Positions 6,953 through 14,512 of a DNA stretch of 22,208 nucleotides are shown piece by piece; the first letter of the stretch is position 1; each line of letters opens with the position of its first letter. Source of the DNA: JBKJTP01 sp046590195. GTDB lineage: Bacteria > Bacteroidota > Ignavibacteria > Palsa-1295. The stretch covers positions 1 to 22,208 of the forward strand of contig JBKJTP010000254.1 in the NCBI GenBank assembly GCA_046590195.1, given 5' to 3'. A program made the position numbers and the translations under genes. The notes under the pieces are model-generated. The model saw only the letters and a program-made list of their open reading frames with translations. It was not told where the DNA came from and searched no databases.

Positions 6953-7264
6953 CTACTTCTTCGAAGGCACCGTAGTCTTATGAGGATAGGTCGTTACGAC
7001 CTTCAATACATTCACGCCCCGACCCGGGCCATCGCAAACGATCTCGCCCTTCGGCACATCTTCAACATGCAGTTTGACACGCTGGTCGGCTGCAAGCGCA
7101 CCGAAGTTCTTCAGATTGTACTTACGGCCTGATACGGTCTTAAGGATCAGGCAATTATTCGTCGAGAAATAGAGCTTGCCTTTGATAGTGCGTTTCTTTG
7201 CAAACGCATCATCGGTAGCAGAGAAGAGGAAGGTAAAGCAGAGTGCAAACAGAAGTTTTTTCAT
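6953..7264 (-). CDS. Small exported protein, possibly OB-fold-like
   Basis: Taking ATG at 7262-7264 gives 103 residues beginning MKKLLFALCFTFLFSATDDAFA, a good Sec signal peptide with likely cleavage after AFA (residue 22). A TTG 18 nt further upstream only adds MQNFDS and is less likely. The mature part is about 80 residues, basic, mostly predicted strand (GKLYFSTNNCLILKTVSG, QRVKLHVEDV), with two Cys (38 and 77) placed to form a disulfide. This pattern resembles small secreted OB-fold/DUF5818-type proteins, but I am not sure of the family. Periplasmic or outer-membrane location is likely. The gene ends inside the flank of the long hairpin at 6854-6950, and the S9 peptidase gene lies 71 nt upstream. 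Confidence 0.7.
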   Translation of the reverse strand: MKKLLFALCFTFLFSATDDAFAKKRTIKGKLYFSTNNCLILKTVSGRKYNLKNFGALAADQRVKLHVEDVPKGEIVCDGPGRGVNVLKVVTTYPHKTTVPSKK

Positions 7265-7335
7265 AGAGTCAAAGTTTTGCAATGACTCATGTATTTCTCG
7301 TGCCAGTCCGGCCCGCTGAAGGCCAGCGGCTGAGA

Positions 7336-9159
7336 TTAAACTGCAACTTCTGCGGGTAAATGTTTCTCCAGGAATTGCTCAAAAATCCGGTAGAACTCAA
7401 ACTTGTTCTCTTCATTGTGGAAACCGTGACCCTCGTTCTCCTTTACGAGATAGGGGACATCGATGCTTCGGGCACGCAATGCGTTAACGATCTGATCTGA
7501 TTCATCAATATTGACGCGCGGATCCTTAGCGCCTTGCACGACAAAGAGCGGAGCTGTGATCTTATCGACATGATACACTGGCGACGCACTCTCGAGCAGC
7601 TCTTTATCATTCTCCGGATGTCCGACCATCTCGTACATCATCTCGAGCATCGGCTTCCAGTATGGAGGGATGGTGTTGAGGAATGTGAAGAGATTGGAAA
7701 CTCCTACGTAATCTACGCCGCACGCATAGAGATCAGGAGTGAAGGCTAATCCTGCAAGGGTGCAATACCCACCATAGCTCCCACCATAGATCGCAACACG
7801 CTTAGGATCAGCAATCCCCTGGTCGATCAACCACCTCACGCCATCCGTGACGTCATCTTGCATCGTCTTGCCCCATTGCTTGAAAGACGACTGCAAGAAT
7901 TTCTTACCATAGCCGGTCGAGCCGCGGAAATTCATCTGCAATACGGCATAACCGCGGTTCGCAAGAAATTGCACTTCAGGGTTGTATCCCCAACTGTCAC
8001 GATGCCATGGGCCGCCATGCGGGTTGATAACAACCGGAAGGCTTTTTGCCTCTACACCATTAGGCAGAGTTAGATAACCATGAATGGTAAGGCCATCGCG
8101 TGTTGTGTACGAGATCGGCTTCATCTCCGCCATGTCACCCTCGTTCAGCCACGGAGAGACATCAGCGAGCTTCTCGAACGTCTTCACAGTGCTGTCATAC
8201 AGATAGAAGCCTCCAAGCGAGCGATCGCTGTAGGTGCGCACGACAAAGATATTCTCATTCTTGTCATGACTCGTGATCGTCACCTCGTAGCCGTTGGCCT
8301 TCTGCTCAATGTCGCTGAGGATACTCTTGACATTCTCATCGAGGAAATAACGATCGCGCTTCCAGGTGGTGTAGCTGATCGCGGTTAATACCTTGCGCTT
8401 GCGGCTAAAGCTGATCGAATCAATATCATTCTCAGGTTGCTCGAAGAGCACCTGTGTTTCCTTTGCAGTCGATGGATCAAACTCAATCGCAGCGATCTTG
8501 TCGCGGCCAAGATTGCTTGCAGCATAAAGCCGCTTGTTATCAAAGGTAAAGAATTGTGGAGATAGGGTATCTCGGAAGCTCGTGGTGATCACTGGCTGAA
8601 ACTGTGCCGCTTCGGTCTCGCGATGTAGTATCGTGCTGTTGACTCCGTCGGTTGAGATCGCAATGCGCAACTTGCCAGCGTGATCTGTCAGGTAATCGAT
8701 ATAGCTGCCGCTGTTCTCGAGCACCATTGCGAGATGTCCAGTCGAGAGATTCAACCGAAATACATCGAAGTACTGCGGGTCGCGTTGATTGAGCGAGATC
8801 AGGATCTCGTCTTCAAAGTCCTCGAGTTCATCGACGATCTGCACCTTTACACCCATGAATGGTGTGAGATCCTTTGCGTGATGAGTGCCTGTCACATCCG
8901 CAAGGAACAGATGGTGGTTCTCATCGCCCCCAAAGTCCTGCAGATAAAGCAACCGGTCTGCCTTCCAGAAATACATCCGGATGTCTCGCTCTGTATCGCT
9001 CGTGATGCGACGCGATTCGTTCTTGCCGCGCTCTTGGACGAAGATGTTCAAGCGTGACTCCCACGGAGCGAGATAAGAGAGATACTTCGCATTCGGAGAT
9101 ATCTGAAAACCGGTCTTCTCAGGATTTCTGAAGAAATCCCGTAACGGTATTGTCGGCAT
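7336..9159 (-). CDS. S9 family prolyl-oligopeptidase-type serine peptidase
   Basis: 607 residues, cytoplasmic (no signal peptide). The N-terminal part, about 1-345, is a beta-propeller-like domain (FQISPNAKYLSYLAPWESRL, then repeated strand blocks such as HLFLADVTG). The C-terminal part is an alpha/beta hydrolase: YTTRDGLTIHGYLTLP, PHGGPWHRDSWGY (oxyanion-loop region), nucleophile elbow GGSYGG with S461, D546 in GAKDPRVN, and H578 in ENEGHGF, giving a complete catalytic triad. By family knowledge (peptidase_S9, dipeptidyl/acylaminoacyl-peptidase group) it cleaves short peptides that can pass through the propeller. The ATG at 9159 lies 11 nt after the stop of the sigma-54 regulator gene, so the two are likely one transcript. 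Exact specificity cannot be read from sequence. Confidence 0.92.
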   Translation of the reverse strand: MPTIPLRDFFRNPEKTGFQISPNAKYLSYLAPWESRLNIFVQERGKNESRRITSDTERDIRMYFWKADRLLYLQDFGGDENHHLFLADVTGTHHAKDLTPFMGVKVQIVDELEDFEDEILISLNQRDPQYFDVFRLNLSTGHLAMVLENSGSYIDYLTDHAGKLRIAISTDGVNSTILHRETEAAQFQPVITTSFRDTLSPQFFTFDNKRLYAASNLGRDKIAAIEFDPSTAKETQVLFEQPENDIDSISFSRKRKVLTAISYTTWKRDRYFLDENVKSILSDIEQKANGYEVTITSHDKNENIFVVRTYSDRSLGGFYLYDSTVKTFEKLADVSPWLNEGDMAEMKPISYTTRDGLTIHGYLTLPNGVEAKSLPVVINPHGGPWHRDSWGYNPEVQFLANRGYAVLQMNFRGSTGYGKKFLQSSFKQWGKTMQDDVTDGVRWLIDQGIADPKRVAIYGGSYGGYCTLAGLAFTPDLYACGVDYVGVSNLFTFLNTIPPYWKPMLEMMYEMVGHPENDKELLESASPVYHVDKITAPLFVVQGAKDPRVNIDESDQIVNALRARSIDVPYLVKENEGHGFHNEENKFEFYRIFEQFLEKHLPAEVAV

Positions 9160-9170
9160 GTAGTGATGAC

Positions 9171-10829
9171 TTATTCTTCGTGATGCGTTTCGTCCATTTC
9201 AGGCTCATCATGATGCTTGTCCTTCATGAGCCCATACTTGCGCATCTTCGTATAGAGATGAGAGCGTTGAATATCTAGTGCGTCAGCAGTCCGGCTGATG
9301 TTCCAATGATGCTCGCGCAGCCGTTCTTCAATGTAGGCTTTCTCTGCGCGGTCTTTGAATTCCTGGAATGTCTCGGCTTGCATCGCATTGCGCAGCGGAT
9401 CTTGCTCGTCGCTAAGCAGCGAGTATCCGCTGATCGTTGGCGTATCGCCTCGCCCAATGGCTTCCAATCGCTCGCGATCCTTAGGTGTAAGGATCACGCT
9501 CTTGCTAAGGTCGTCATCTGAATCATCCGGCGTGACGAACGATGTGCCCTCGTTGCCACCGAGATCGATCGGTGCGGCCGGCGATGGCGGCGGGGTATAG
9601 GTCGAATGCTGCTGTGAGACTGTCGCACGATCCTGGACAACACCTGTATGCTGCATGGAGAAGGCAAGCCCAAGCCGTTCGACGTCGTCCTTGCGCACAA
9701 TGTCACTCATCGTAAGAATAACGATACGCTCGATGACATTGCGCAGTTCTCGAATGTTGCCTGTGTAAGGCAAGCGAGTTAAGAGCTGCATCGCATCCTC
9801 TTCGAACGTGACGGGCTTCCGATTCATCTGCTGACAGAACTCCTCCGAGAAGGCCTTGACCAACATCGGAATATCTTCCCTGCGCTCACGTAGTGGCGGT
9901 ACGTAGATCGGAATGACATTCAAGCGGTGGAACAGATCCTCACGGAATCTCCCATGTCTGATCTCTTCCTGCAAATTCTTATTCGTCGCAGCAAGGATAC
10001 GAACGTTGATCGGTATCGGACGTCCTGTCGAAGAACCTACGCGCTCGAGACGATGCTCTTCGATCACACGAAGCATCTTGGCCTGCGCTTCGAGATGCAT
10101 ATCTCCGACTTCATCGAGGAAGAGCGTGCCTGTATCGGCTTGCTCGAACTTGCCGATGCGTTGCGCCTGAGCACCCGTGAACGAGCCCTTCTCATGGCCG
10201 AATAACTCCGACTCGATAAGATCTTTCGGGATCGCCGCGCAATTGACTTCAACAAAGGGACGATCAACTCGCTTCGAATGACGATGGATCGCACGCGCGA
10301 CTAATTCTTTGCCGGATCCATTCTCACCTGTGATGAGCACCCTTGCTTCAGTTGGTGCTACACGCTCGATGATCGCGCGGATATTGCGCATCGCTTCAGA
10401 GCGGCCGAGCATCGTCTCCTTGCCGCGAAGCTTTTCACGCATGACCTTGTTCTCGGTGACGAGATGGCGCTTTTCGATCGCGTTGCGAACGAGGAGGAGT
10501 AGCTTTTGCCTGTCGGGCGGTTTCTCCAAAAAGTCAAATGCTCCGCGGCGCGTAGCTTCGACCGCTGTCTCTATCGTGCCGTGACCAGAGATCATGATCA
10601 CCGGGATCTCGGGGCGGGTCACCTTTAGACGCTCGATCGTCTCGAGTCCGTCGATGCCGGGCATCTTCACGTCTAGCAGGATACAGTCGACCGTGTCGGA
10701 GGTTTCCAACAACTTGAGCGCTTCGAGGCCGCTCTCAGCGGTTGTGACTCGGTGCTGCTCGTATTCAAAGATCATCGCAAGCGTGTCTCTAATGCCTGCT
10801 TCGTCGTCAACAATGAGAATATGGGCCAT
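9171..10829 (-). CDS. Sigma-54-dependent NtrC-family response regulator
   Basis: 552 residues. Receiver domain 1-118: acidic pocket D8/D9, phosphoacceptor D53 in LLDVKMPG, S81 and K103 (EKP). AAA+ domain about 140-375: Walker A GENGSGKE (168-175), the sigma-54 contact loop as GSFTGA (215-220, Ser in place of the usual Ala), Walker B TLFLDE (235-240), Arg finger region FREDLFHR and a NIRELRN motif. A linker of about 100 residues rich in Pro, Ser, Gln and Asp (about 390-490) precedes a FIS-type HTH (about 495-535: WNISRTADALDIQRSHLYTKM). The tail is acidic with three HH pairs. It activates sigma-54 promoters after phosphorylation. No histidine kinase lies in the window, so the cognate sensor is elsewhere. 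It is followed by the S9 peptidase with an 11-nt gap. Confidence 0.95.
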   Translation of the reverse strand: MAHILIVDDEAGIRDTLAMIFEYEQHRVTTAESGLEALKLLETSDTVDCILLDVKMPGIDGLETIERLKVTRPEIPVIMISGHGTIETAVEATRRGAFDFLEKPPDRQKLLLLVRNAIEKRHLVTENKVMREKLRGKETMLGRSEAMRNIRAIIERVAPTEARVLITGENGSGKELVARAIHRHSKRVDRPFVEVNCAAIPKDLIESELFGHEKGSFTGAQAQRIGKFEQADTGTLFLDEVGDMHLEAQAKMLRVIEEHRLERVGSSTGRPIPINVRILAATNKNLQEEIRHGRFREDLFHRLNVIPIYVPPLRERREDIPMLVKAFSEEFCQQMNRKPVTFEEDAMQLLTRLPYTGNIRELRNVIERIVILTMSDIVRKDDVERLGLAFSMQHTGVVQDRATVSQQHSTYTPPPSPAAPIDLGGNEGTSFVTPDDSDDDLSKSVILTPKDRERLEAIGRGDTPTISGYSLLSDEQDPLRNAMQAETFQEFKDRAEKAYIEERLREHHWNISRTADALDIQRSHLYTKMRKYGLMKDKHHDEPEMDETHHEE

Positions 10830-10836
10830 GTATATA

Positions 10837-10863
10837 GAACTGCACAGTTAATAGAGGCAGTTC
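10837..10863. promoter_or_regulatory. Inverted repeat GAACTGC-N13-GCAGTTC in divergent promoter region
   Basis: Perfect 7-bp arms with a 13-nt spacer lie in the 81-nt region between the divergently read response regulator (start 10829) and prfA (start 10911). It starts 8 nt upstream of the regulator ATG, so it could be an operator (for example autoregulation) or a hairpin in the 5' leader. A GC-rich 6-bp hairpin (10883-10897) also sits 13 nt before prfA. Confidence 0.35.
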
Positions 10864-10910
10864 GGGATTTTCGCTGACTATTCCGCGCTCTGCGCGGTTT
10901 ATGACCCCCG

Positions 10911-11993
10911 ATGGATATCTTACTCGAAAAGCTAGAGCAAGCGCACAGGAAATTCGAAGCGATAGAGCGTGAGCTGGAAGACCCGGAGACTCAGGCGAGT
11001 CCTGGCAAGATGAAGCTGCTCTCGAAGGAGCGGCATTCCCTTCAGAAGCGCGACGAAGCCTGGCAGGAATATTCAAAGGTCTCTCGCGATCTCGAGGGTG
11101 CTCGTCAGTTGTTGAAAGAGACCCACGATCCGGAGATCCGCGAGATGGCGGAGGAGGAGCTTCATTCACTCGAGGAGAAATTCAACTCGATGCAGGAGGG
11201 GATCAAGATCCTACTTATCCCGGTCGACCCGATCGACTCCCGCGATTCTATTATTGAGATCCGGGCCGGCACAGGTGGAGAGGAAGCCGCTTTGTTCGCT
11301 GGCGATCTCTACCGCATGTATAGCCGATTTGCTGAACGCAAGGGTTGGACGATGGAGGTCATTGACGTCAGCGAGAGCGGCATGAAGGGATATAAAGAGG
11401 TATCGTTCTCGCTTTCGGGCGATGATGTTTACGCTATGCTCAAGTTCGAGTCTGGCGTGCATCGTGTCCAGCGTGTACCTGCTACCGAGACGCAGGGACG
11501 GGTACATACGAGCGCCGCAAGCGTTGCCGTGCTTCCGGAAGTTGAGGATGTTGAGATCAACATCGACATGAACGAGGTTCGCGTTGACATCTTCCGCTCA
11601 GGCGGAAAGGGCGGACAGAACGTGAACAAGGTAGAGACGGCCGTCCGTCTGACACATATCCCGACCGGTATCGTTGTCCAATGTCAGGATGAGCGCTCCC
11701 AGCTTAAGAATAAGAACAAGGCGATGAAGGTGCTGCGGGCGCGCATGTACGATCGCGCAAAGGAGGAAGCTGACGCAAAGTACTCTGCTGAACGAAAGAG
11801 CAAAGTTGGCTCCGGCGACCGATCGGAGAAGATCCGCACGTACAACTTTCCGCAGAACAGACTGACCGATCACCGCATCAACTTCACGGCTTACAATCTT
11901 CACGAGGTCATGGAAGGCTACATCGACGAGATCATCGAGCAGTTGCGTCTGGCTGAGCGAACCGAGCGTCTAGTCGAGTCGGGAATCGGCTGA
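10911..11993 (+). CDS. prfA: Peptide chain release factor 1
   Basis: 360 residues, the usual RF1 length. The codon-recognition tripeptide is PAT (190-192, in QRVPATETQGRVHTSAAS), which marks RF1 (UAG/UAA) rather than RF2. The catalytic GGQ is at 234-236 within FRSGGKGGQNVNKVETAVR, followed by TGIVVQCQDERSQLKNK and GDRSEKIRTYNFPQNR. It releases the finished peptide from the ribosome in the cytoplasm. The ATG at 10911 gives the standard N-terminal helical domain; no strong Shine-Dalgarno is visible. It stands divergent to the NtrC-type regulator and 120 nt upstream of the ECF sigma gene. No HemK/PrmC methyltransferase follows, unlike in many genomes. Confidence 0.97.
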   Translation: MDILLEKLEQAHRKFEAIERELEDPETQASPGKMKLLSKERHSLQKRDEAWQEYSKVSRDLEGARQLLKETHDPEIREMAEEELHSLEEKFNSMQEGIKILLIPVDPIDSRDSIIEIRAGTGGEEAALFAGDLYRMYSRFAERKGWTMEVIDVSESGMKGYKEVSFSLSGDDVYAMLKFESGVHRVQRVPATETQGRVHTSAASVAVLPEVEDVEINIDMNEVRVDIFRSGGKGGQNVNKVETAVRLTHIPTGIVVQCQDERSQLKNKNKAMKVLRARMYDRAKEEADAKYSAERKSKVGSGDRSEKIRTYNFPQNRLTDHRINFTAYNLHEVMEGYIDEIIEQLRLAERTERLVESGIG

Positions 11994-12028
11994 TCTAGGA
12001 CTCTCGGCGTAAAATCCCGTAAATTTGA

Positions 12029-12054
12029 CTGGGTGATGAATCCGATCCGCCCAG
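12029..12054 (+). terminator. Weak hairpin after prfA
   Basis: CTGGGTG pairs with CGCCCAG (one G-T pair) around a 12-nt loop, 36 nt after the prfA stop. The sequence after it is A-rich rather than T-rich, so termination is doubtful; it may only be a 3'-end stabilising stem. Confidence 0.25.
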
Positions 12055-12113
12055 AAAACCCGTAATAATGTAAGACCGAGGCTCAATCTAGGCCCTGGTC
12101 TATCGAACCCCAC

Positions 12114-12734
12114 GTGAGCCGCCCCACAGCAACCGACAAGCCTACTGCTAGCCAGGAGGAAGATATCGATCTTCTTCGCAGGCTGACGTTGCGCGATGAG
12201 CAAGCTCTTCTGACCCTCTATCACAAGTACCAACGGCTGGTCTACTCACTTGCTTTGCGTGTACTTCGCGAAGAGCCTGAGGCGCAGGAGCTGTTGCAGG
12301 AGGTGTTTCTACACGTGTGGGAGAAAGCTTCGATGTTCGATCCTCAGCGAGGTTCGTTCGATGCATGGTTAGTGACACTCACACACCATCGCGCGATCGA
12401 TGTTCTCCGGACGCGGCGATATAAGCAGCGGGCATCAGAAGATAGAGTTGACCCGGAAGTTCTGGCAGGGATGTCGACCGAGAACACCATTCTCGAGCGG
12501 ACAGGATTGACGGAAAGCATTGAAGCGGATGAACGTGAGAAAGTGCGGCTTGCGATGGAGGAGATATCCACAGAGCAGAAGCAGGTACTTGAGCTCGCAT
12601 ATTATGAGGGTTATTCCCAGTCGGAGATCGCGGAGCTTTTGAAGATACCACTCGGTACTGTAAAGACCCGTATGAGGCAGGGGATGATCAAGTTAAGCAG
12701 ACATTTGAAAAACTTGCGATACCAACCGGATTGA
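12114..12734 (+). CDS. ECF-type RNA polymerase sigma factor (sigma-70 family)
   Basis: 206 residues from GTG 12114. Region 2 spans about 30-105 (LYHKYQRLVYSLALRVL, ELLQEVFLHVWEKA, SFDAWLVTLTHHRAIDVLR) and region 4 about 145-200 (EQKQVLELAYYEGYSQSEIA, IPLGTVKTRMRQGMIKL); there is no region 1 or 3, as in group 4 (ECF) factors. The sequence resembles the SigK-like subgroup. An RskA-like membrane anti-sigma factor is encoded 26 nt downstream, the usual partner arrangement, so this factor is probably held at the membrane until an envelope signal releases it. No clear Shine-Dalgarno precedes the GTG, and an AGGAGGAAGA string inside the frame near 12152 is not followed by a good in-frame start, so I keep the GTG. 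The regulon is unknown. Confidence 0.93.
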   Translation: MSRPTATDKPTASQEEDIDLLRRLTLRDEQALLTLYHKYQRLVYSLALRVLREEPEAQELLQEVFLHVWEKASMFDPQRGSFDAWLVTLTHHRAIDVLRTRRYKQRASEDRVDPEVLAGMSTENTILERTGLTESIEADEREKVRLAMEEISTEQKQVLELAYYEGYSQSEIAELLKIPLGTVKTRMRQGMIKLSRHLKNLRYQPD

Positions 12735-12760
12735 GAACCAGGAGTTAGCAAGTACACATC

Positions 12761-13669
12761 ATGGCGACAGAGAATAACAGGCAGGACGAATACCGGGCAC
12801 ATCTCGAAGAGATGGCGGCTGCCTATGCACTCGGGGCTCTGGACGATCCGGCCGAGCGTACATACTTCGAAGATCTCATCGCCGCACGCGACCCTGTCGC
12901 GCTGCAATTGCTCGGAGAGATGTTCGATGTCTCAAGCGTATTGGCACAAACTACGCCTCAGATCGATGCACCGCCCGAGGTAGAAGAGTCGTTGCTGAAG
13001 AAGATCCGCCACACACCGAAGTCGCCTGACTCAGAGATCCCGGCACCCATCGAGCACAAGGCTACCGCGATCGGTGATAAGCCTGCAATTCCGGGTGAGA
13101 AGCCAGCATACGTGCGTATGAAAGTGAAGCCATTGATCTATGGCGCAGGTGCTCTCTTCATGATGGCGATCATTGCATTATCGGTGAGGTTGCTCAATCA
13201 GCGTGGACCTGATGAGGAGACAATTGCGCATCTTGCGGTGGTGACGAAGCAGCGAGACTCGTTGGTTGCCACACTTCAAGATCGTCTGCATGCAGACTCG
13301 GTCACACATGTAGTCTTCAAGATGCTCCAAGAGCGTAACTCTCGGATGGTGACCCTTGTCCGAACCCAGAAGAAAGATATCAGGCAGCATCTCTTCTTCA
13401 GTCCCGATCAGAAGATGGTCGTCTTCATGGACGAAGATATGCCGTCACCGCCGGCCGATAGCACATACCAGTTGTGGCAGATCGTCGAGGGTAAGACGAT
13501 CAGCGTCGGAACGATGGATATGGCAAAGAAGCAGGACATGTATGATTTTCCTGCCGCTTCCGAGAAGGCAGATGGATTCGCCGTGACGCTCGAAGCGAAG
13601 GGTGGAAGTCCGAAGCCAAAGGGACCTGTGCTTTTTGCCGGCGTTGTCCCGCAACAAGGAAGACAGTAG
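12761..13669 (+). CDS. RskA-family transmembrane anti-sigma factor
   Basis: 302 residues. The N-terminal cytoplasmic part matches the anti-sigma-binding region of RskA-like proteins (AAAYALGALDDPAERTYFEDL at about 19-39). One membrane helix lies at about 124-145 (PLIYGAGALFMMAIIALSVRL), then a probable coiled coil (about 150-180) and a C-terminal RskA domain (TYQLWQIVEGKTISVGTMDM at about 235-254, ending in GPVLFAGVVP). There is no HxxxCxxC zinc motif, as expected for this branch. By family knowledge it sequesters the ECF sigma factor encoded just upstream and releases it after regulated proteolysis. A 26-nt gap and shared strand support an operon. No site-1 protease is encoded in the window. 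Confidence 0.92.
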   Translation: MATENNRQDEYRAHLEEMAAAYALGALDDPAERTYFEDLIAARDPVALQLLGEMFDVSSVLAQTTPQIDAPPEVEESLLKKIRHTPKSPDSEIPAPIEHKATAIGDKPAIPGEKPAYVRMKVKPLIYGAGALFMMAIIALSVRLLNQRGPDEETIAHLAVVTKQRDSLVATLQDRLHADSVTHVVFKMLQERNSRMVTLVRTQKKDIRQHLFFSPDQKMVVFMDEDMPSPPADSTYQLWQIVEGKTISVGTMDMAKKQDMYDFPAASEKADGFAVTLEAKGGSPKPKGPVLFAGVVPQQGRQ

Positions 13670-13670
13670 C

Positions 13671-13705
13671 ATCTATCAGCCCTCCCGAAACAGCCAGTGA
13701 TAGAT
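13671..13705 (+). other. Hairpin downstream of the anti-sigma gene
   Basis: ATCTATCA (13671-13678) and TGATAGAT (13698-13705) are perfect 8-bp arms with a 19-nt loop directly after the anti-sigma stop. No T-run follows. It may be a weak transcript-end structure between the sigma operon and ubiE, whose ATG lies about 55 nt further. Confidence 0.3.
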
Positions 13706-13759
13706 TGAATGACTCGCTCTTAGATGCTGTTTAGCGGCTGACATTTCAATCCAGGCCGA

Positions 13760-14500
13760 ATGCCCAGCAGCGAGAGCAGTTTTTCATTCCAATCCCGCGA
13801 CGAGAAGAAAACCTACGTACGCAAGATGTTCGGCGAGATCGCCGGCCGCTACGATTTCTTCAATCACTTCCTCTCGATGGGCTTCGACTTCCACTGGCGC
13901 AAGACCGCGATCCAGCAGCTTCGCGCCACACTTCAAGAGAAGCAAAACCCAAAGATCCTCGACATCGCCTGTGGCACTGGCGATCTGGCTTTTGAAGCCA
14001 TAAAGCAGATACCAGGGGCAGATGTAACCGGAAGTGACATTACGCTACCGATGCTGGATCTCTTTCGCAAGAAGATCGAGAAGCGCGGACTTAGCATGAA
14101 GGTTGAAGAGGGGGATGTTGAAGATCTGAAGTATCCCGACAATTCCTTCGATGCCGTGACGATCGGATTCGCAACGCGAAATTTCACGAATCTCGATATT
14201 GCTTTCAGCGAGATCCACCGCGTGCTAAAGCCGAGCGGCGTATTCATCAACCTCGAGCTTGCGCGGCCAAGGGTCTTCCCAATGAAGCAGCTCTACAAGT
14301 TGTATTTCGATGCTGTCTTACCATCAATGGCATCTGTGATGTCGAAGCATAACAGCGCGTATCGTTATCTGCCGGATTCGCTCCGGCGCTTTCCAGACCT
14401 CGAGCCACTTGCAGAGATCATGACGAACGCAGGATTCAAGTCAGCAACGTGGAAGACGCTAACTGCTGGCATTGTCTCTGTTCACATTGGCGTGAAATAA
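13760..14500 (+). CDS. ubiE: Demethylmenaquinone methyltransferase (UbiE/MenG)
   Basis: 246 residues, normal length. Family signatures are all present: VRKMFGEIAGRYDFFNHFLS then GFDFHWRK at the N-terminus, SAM-binding motif I ILDIACGTGD (66-75), GFATRNFTNLD (136-146), the post-motif EIHRVLKPSG, and YRYLPDSLRRFP (201-212). It C-methylates demethylmenaquinol with S-adenosylmethionine in the last step of menaquinone synthesis; ubiquinone use is unlikely in this lineage. It acts at the cytoplasmic face of the membrane. The flippase gene starts 12 nt downstream, so the two probably share a transcript, though no pathway link is obvious. ATG 13760 chosen as the first start giving the full N-terminal motif. 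Confidence 0.96.
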   Translation: MPSSESSFSFQSRDEKKTYVRKMFGEIAGRYDFFNHFLSMGFDFHWRKTAIQQLRATLQEKQNPKILDIACGTGDLAFEAIKQIPGADVTGSDITLPMLDLFRKKIEKRGLSMKVEEGDVEDLKYPDNSFDAVTIGFATRNFTNLDIAFSEIHRVLKPSGVFINLELARPRVFPMKQLYKLYFDAVLPSMASVMSKHNSAYRYLPDSLRRFPDLEPLAEIMTNAGFKSATWKTLTAGIVSVHIGVK

Positions 14501-14512
14501 ACACAGCCGCTA

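Noticed and set aside
9060..10910. Search by eye for a sigma-54 promoter (TGGCAC-N5-TTGC) near the regulator and peptidase
   Set aside because: No good match seen on either strand in the flanking non-coding regions, so no sigma-54 promoter is annotated.
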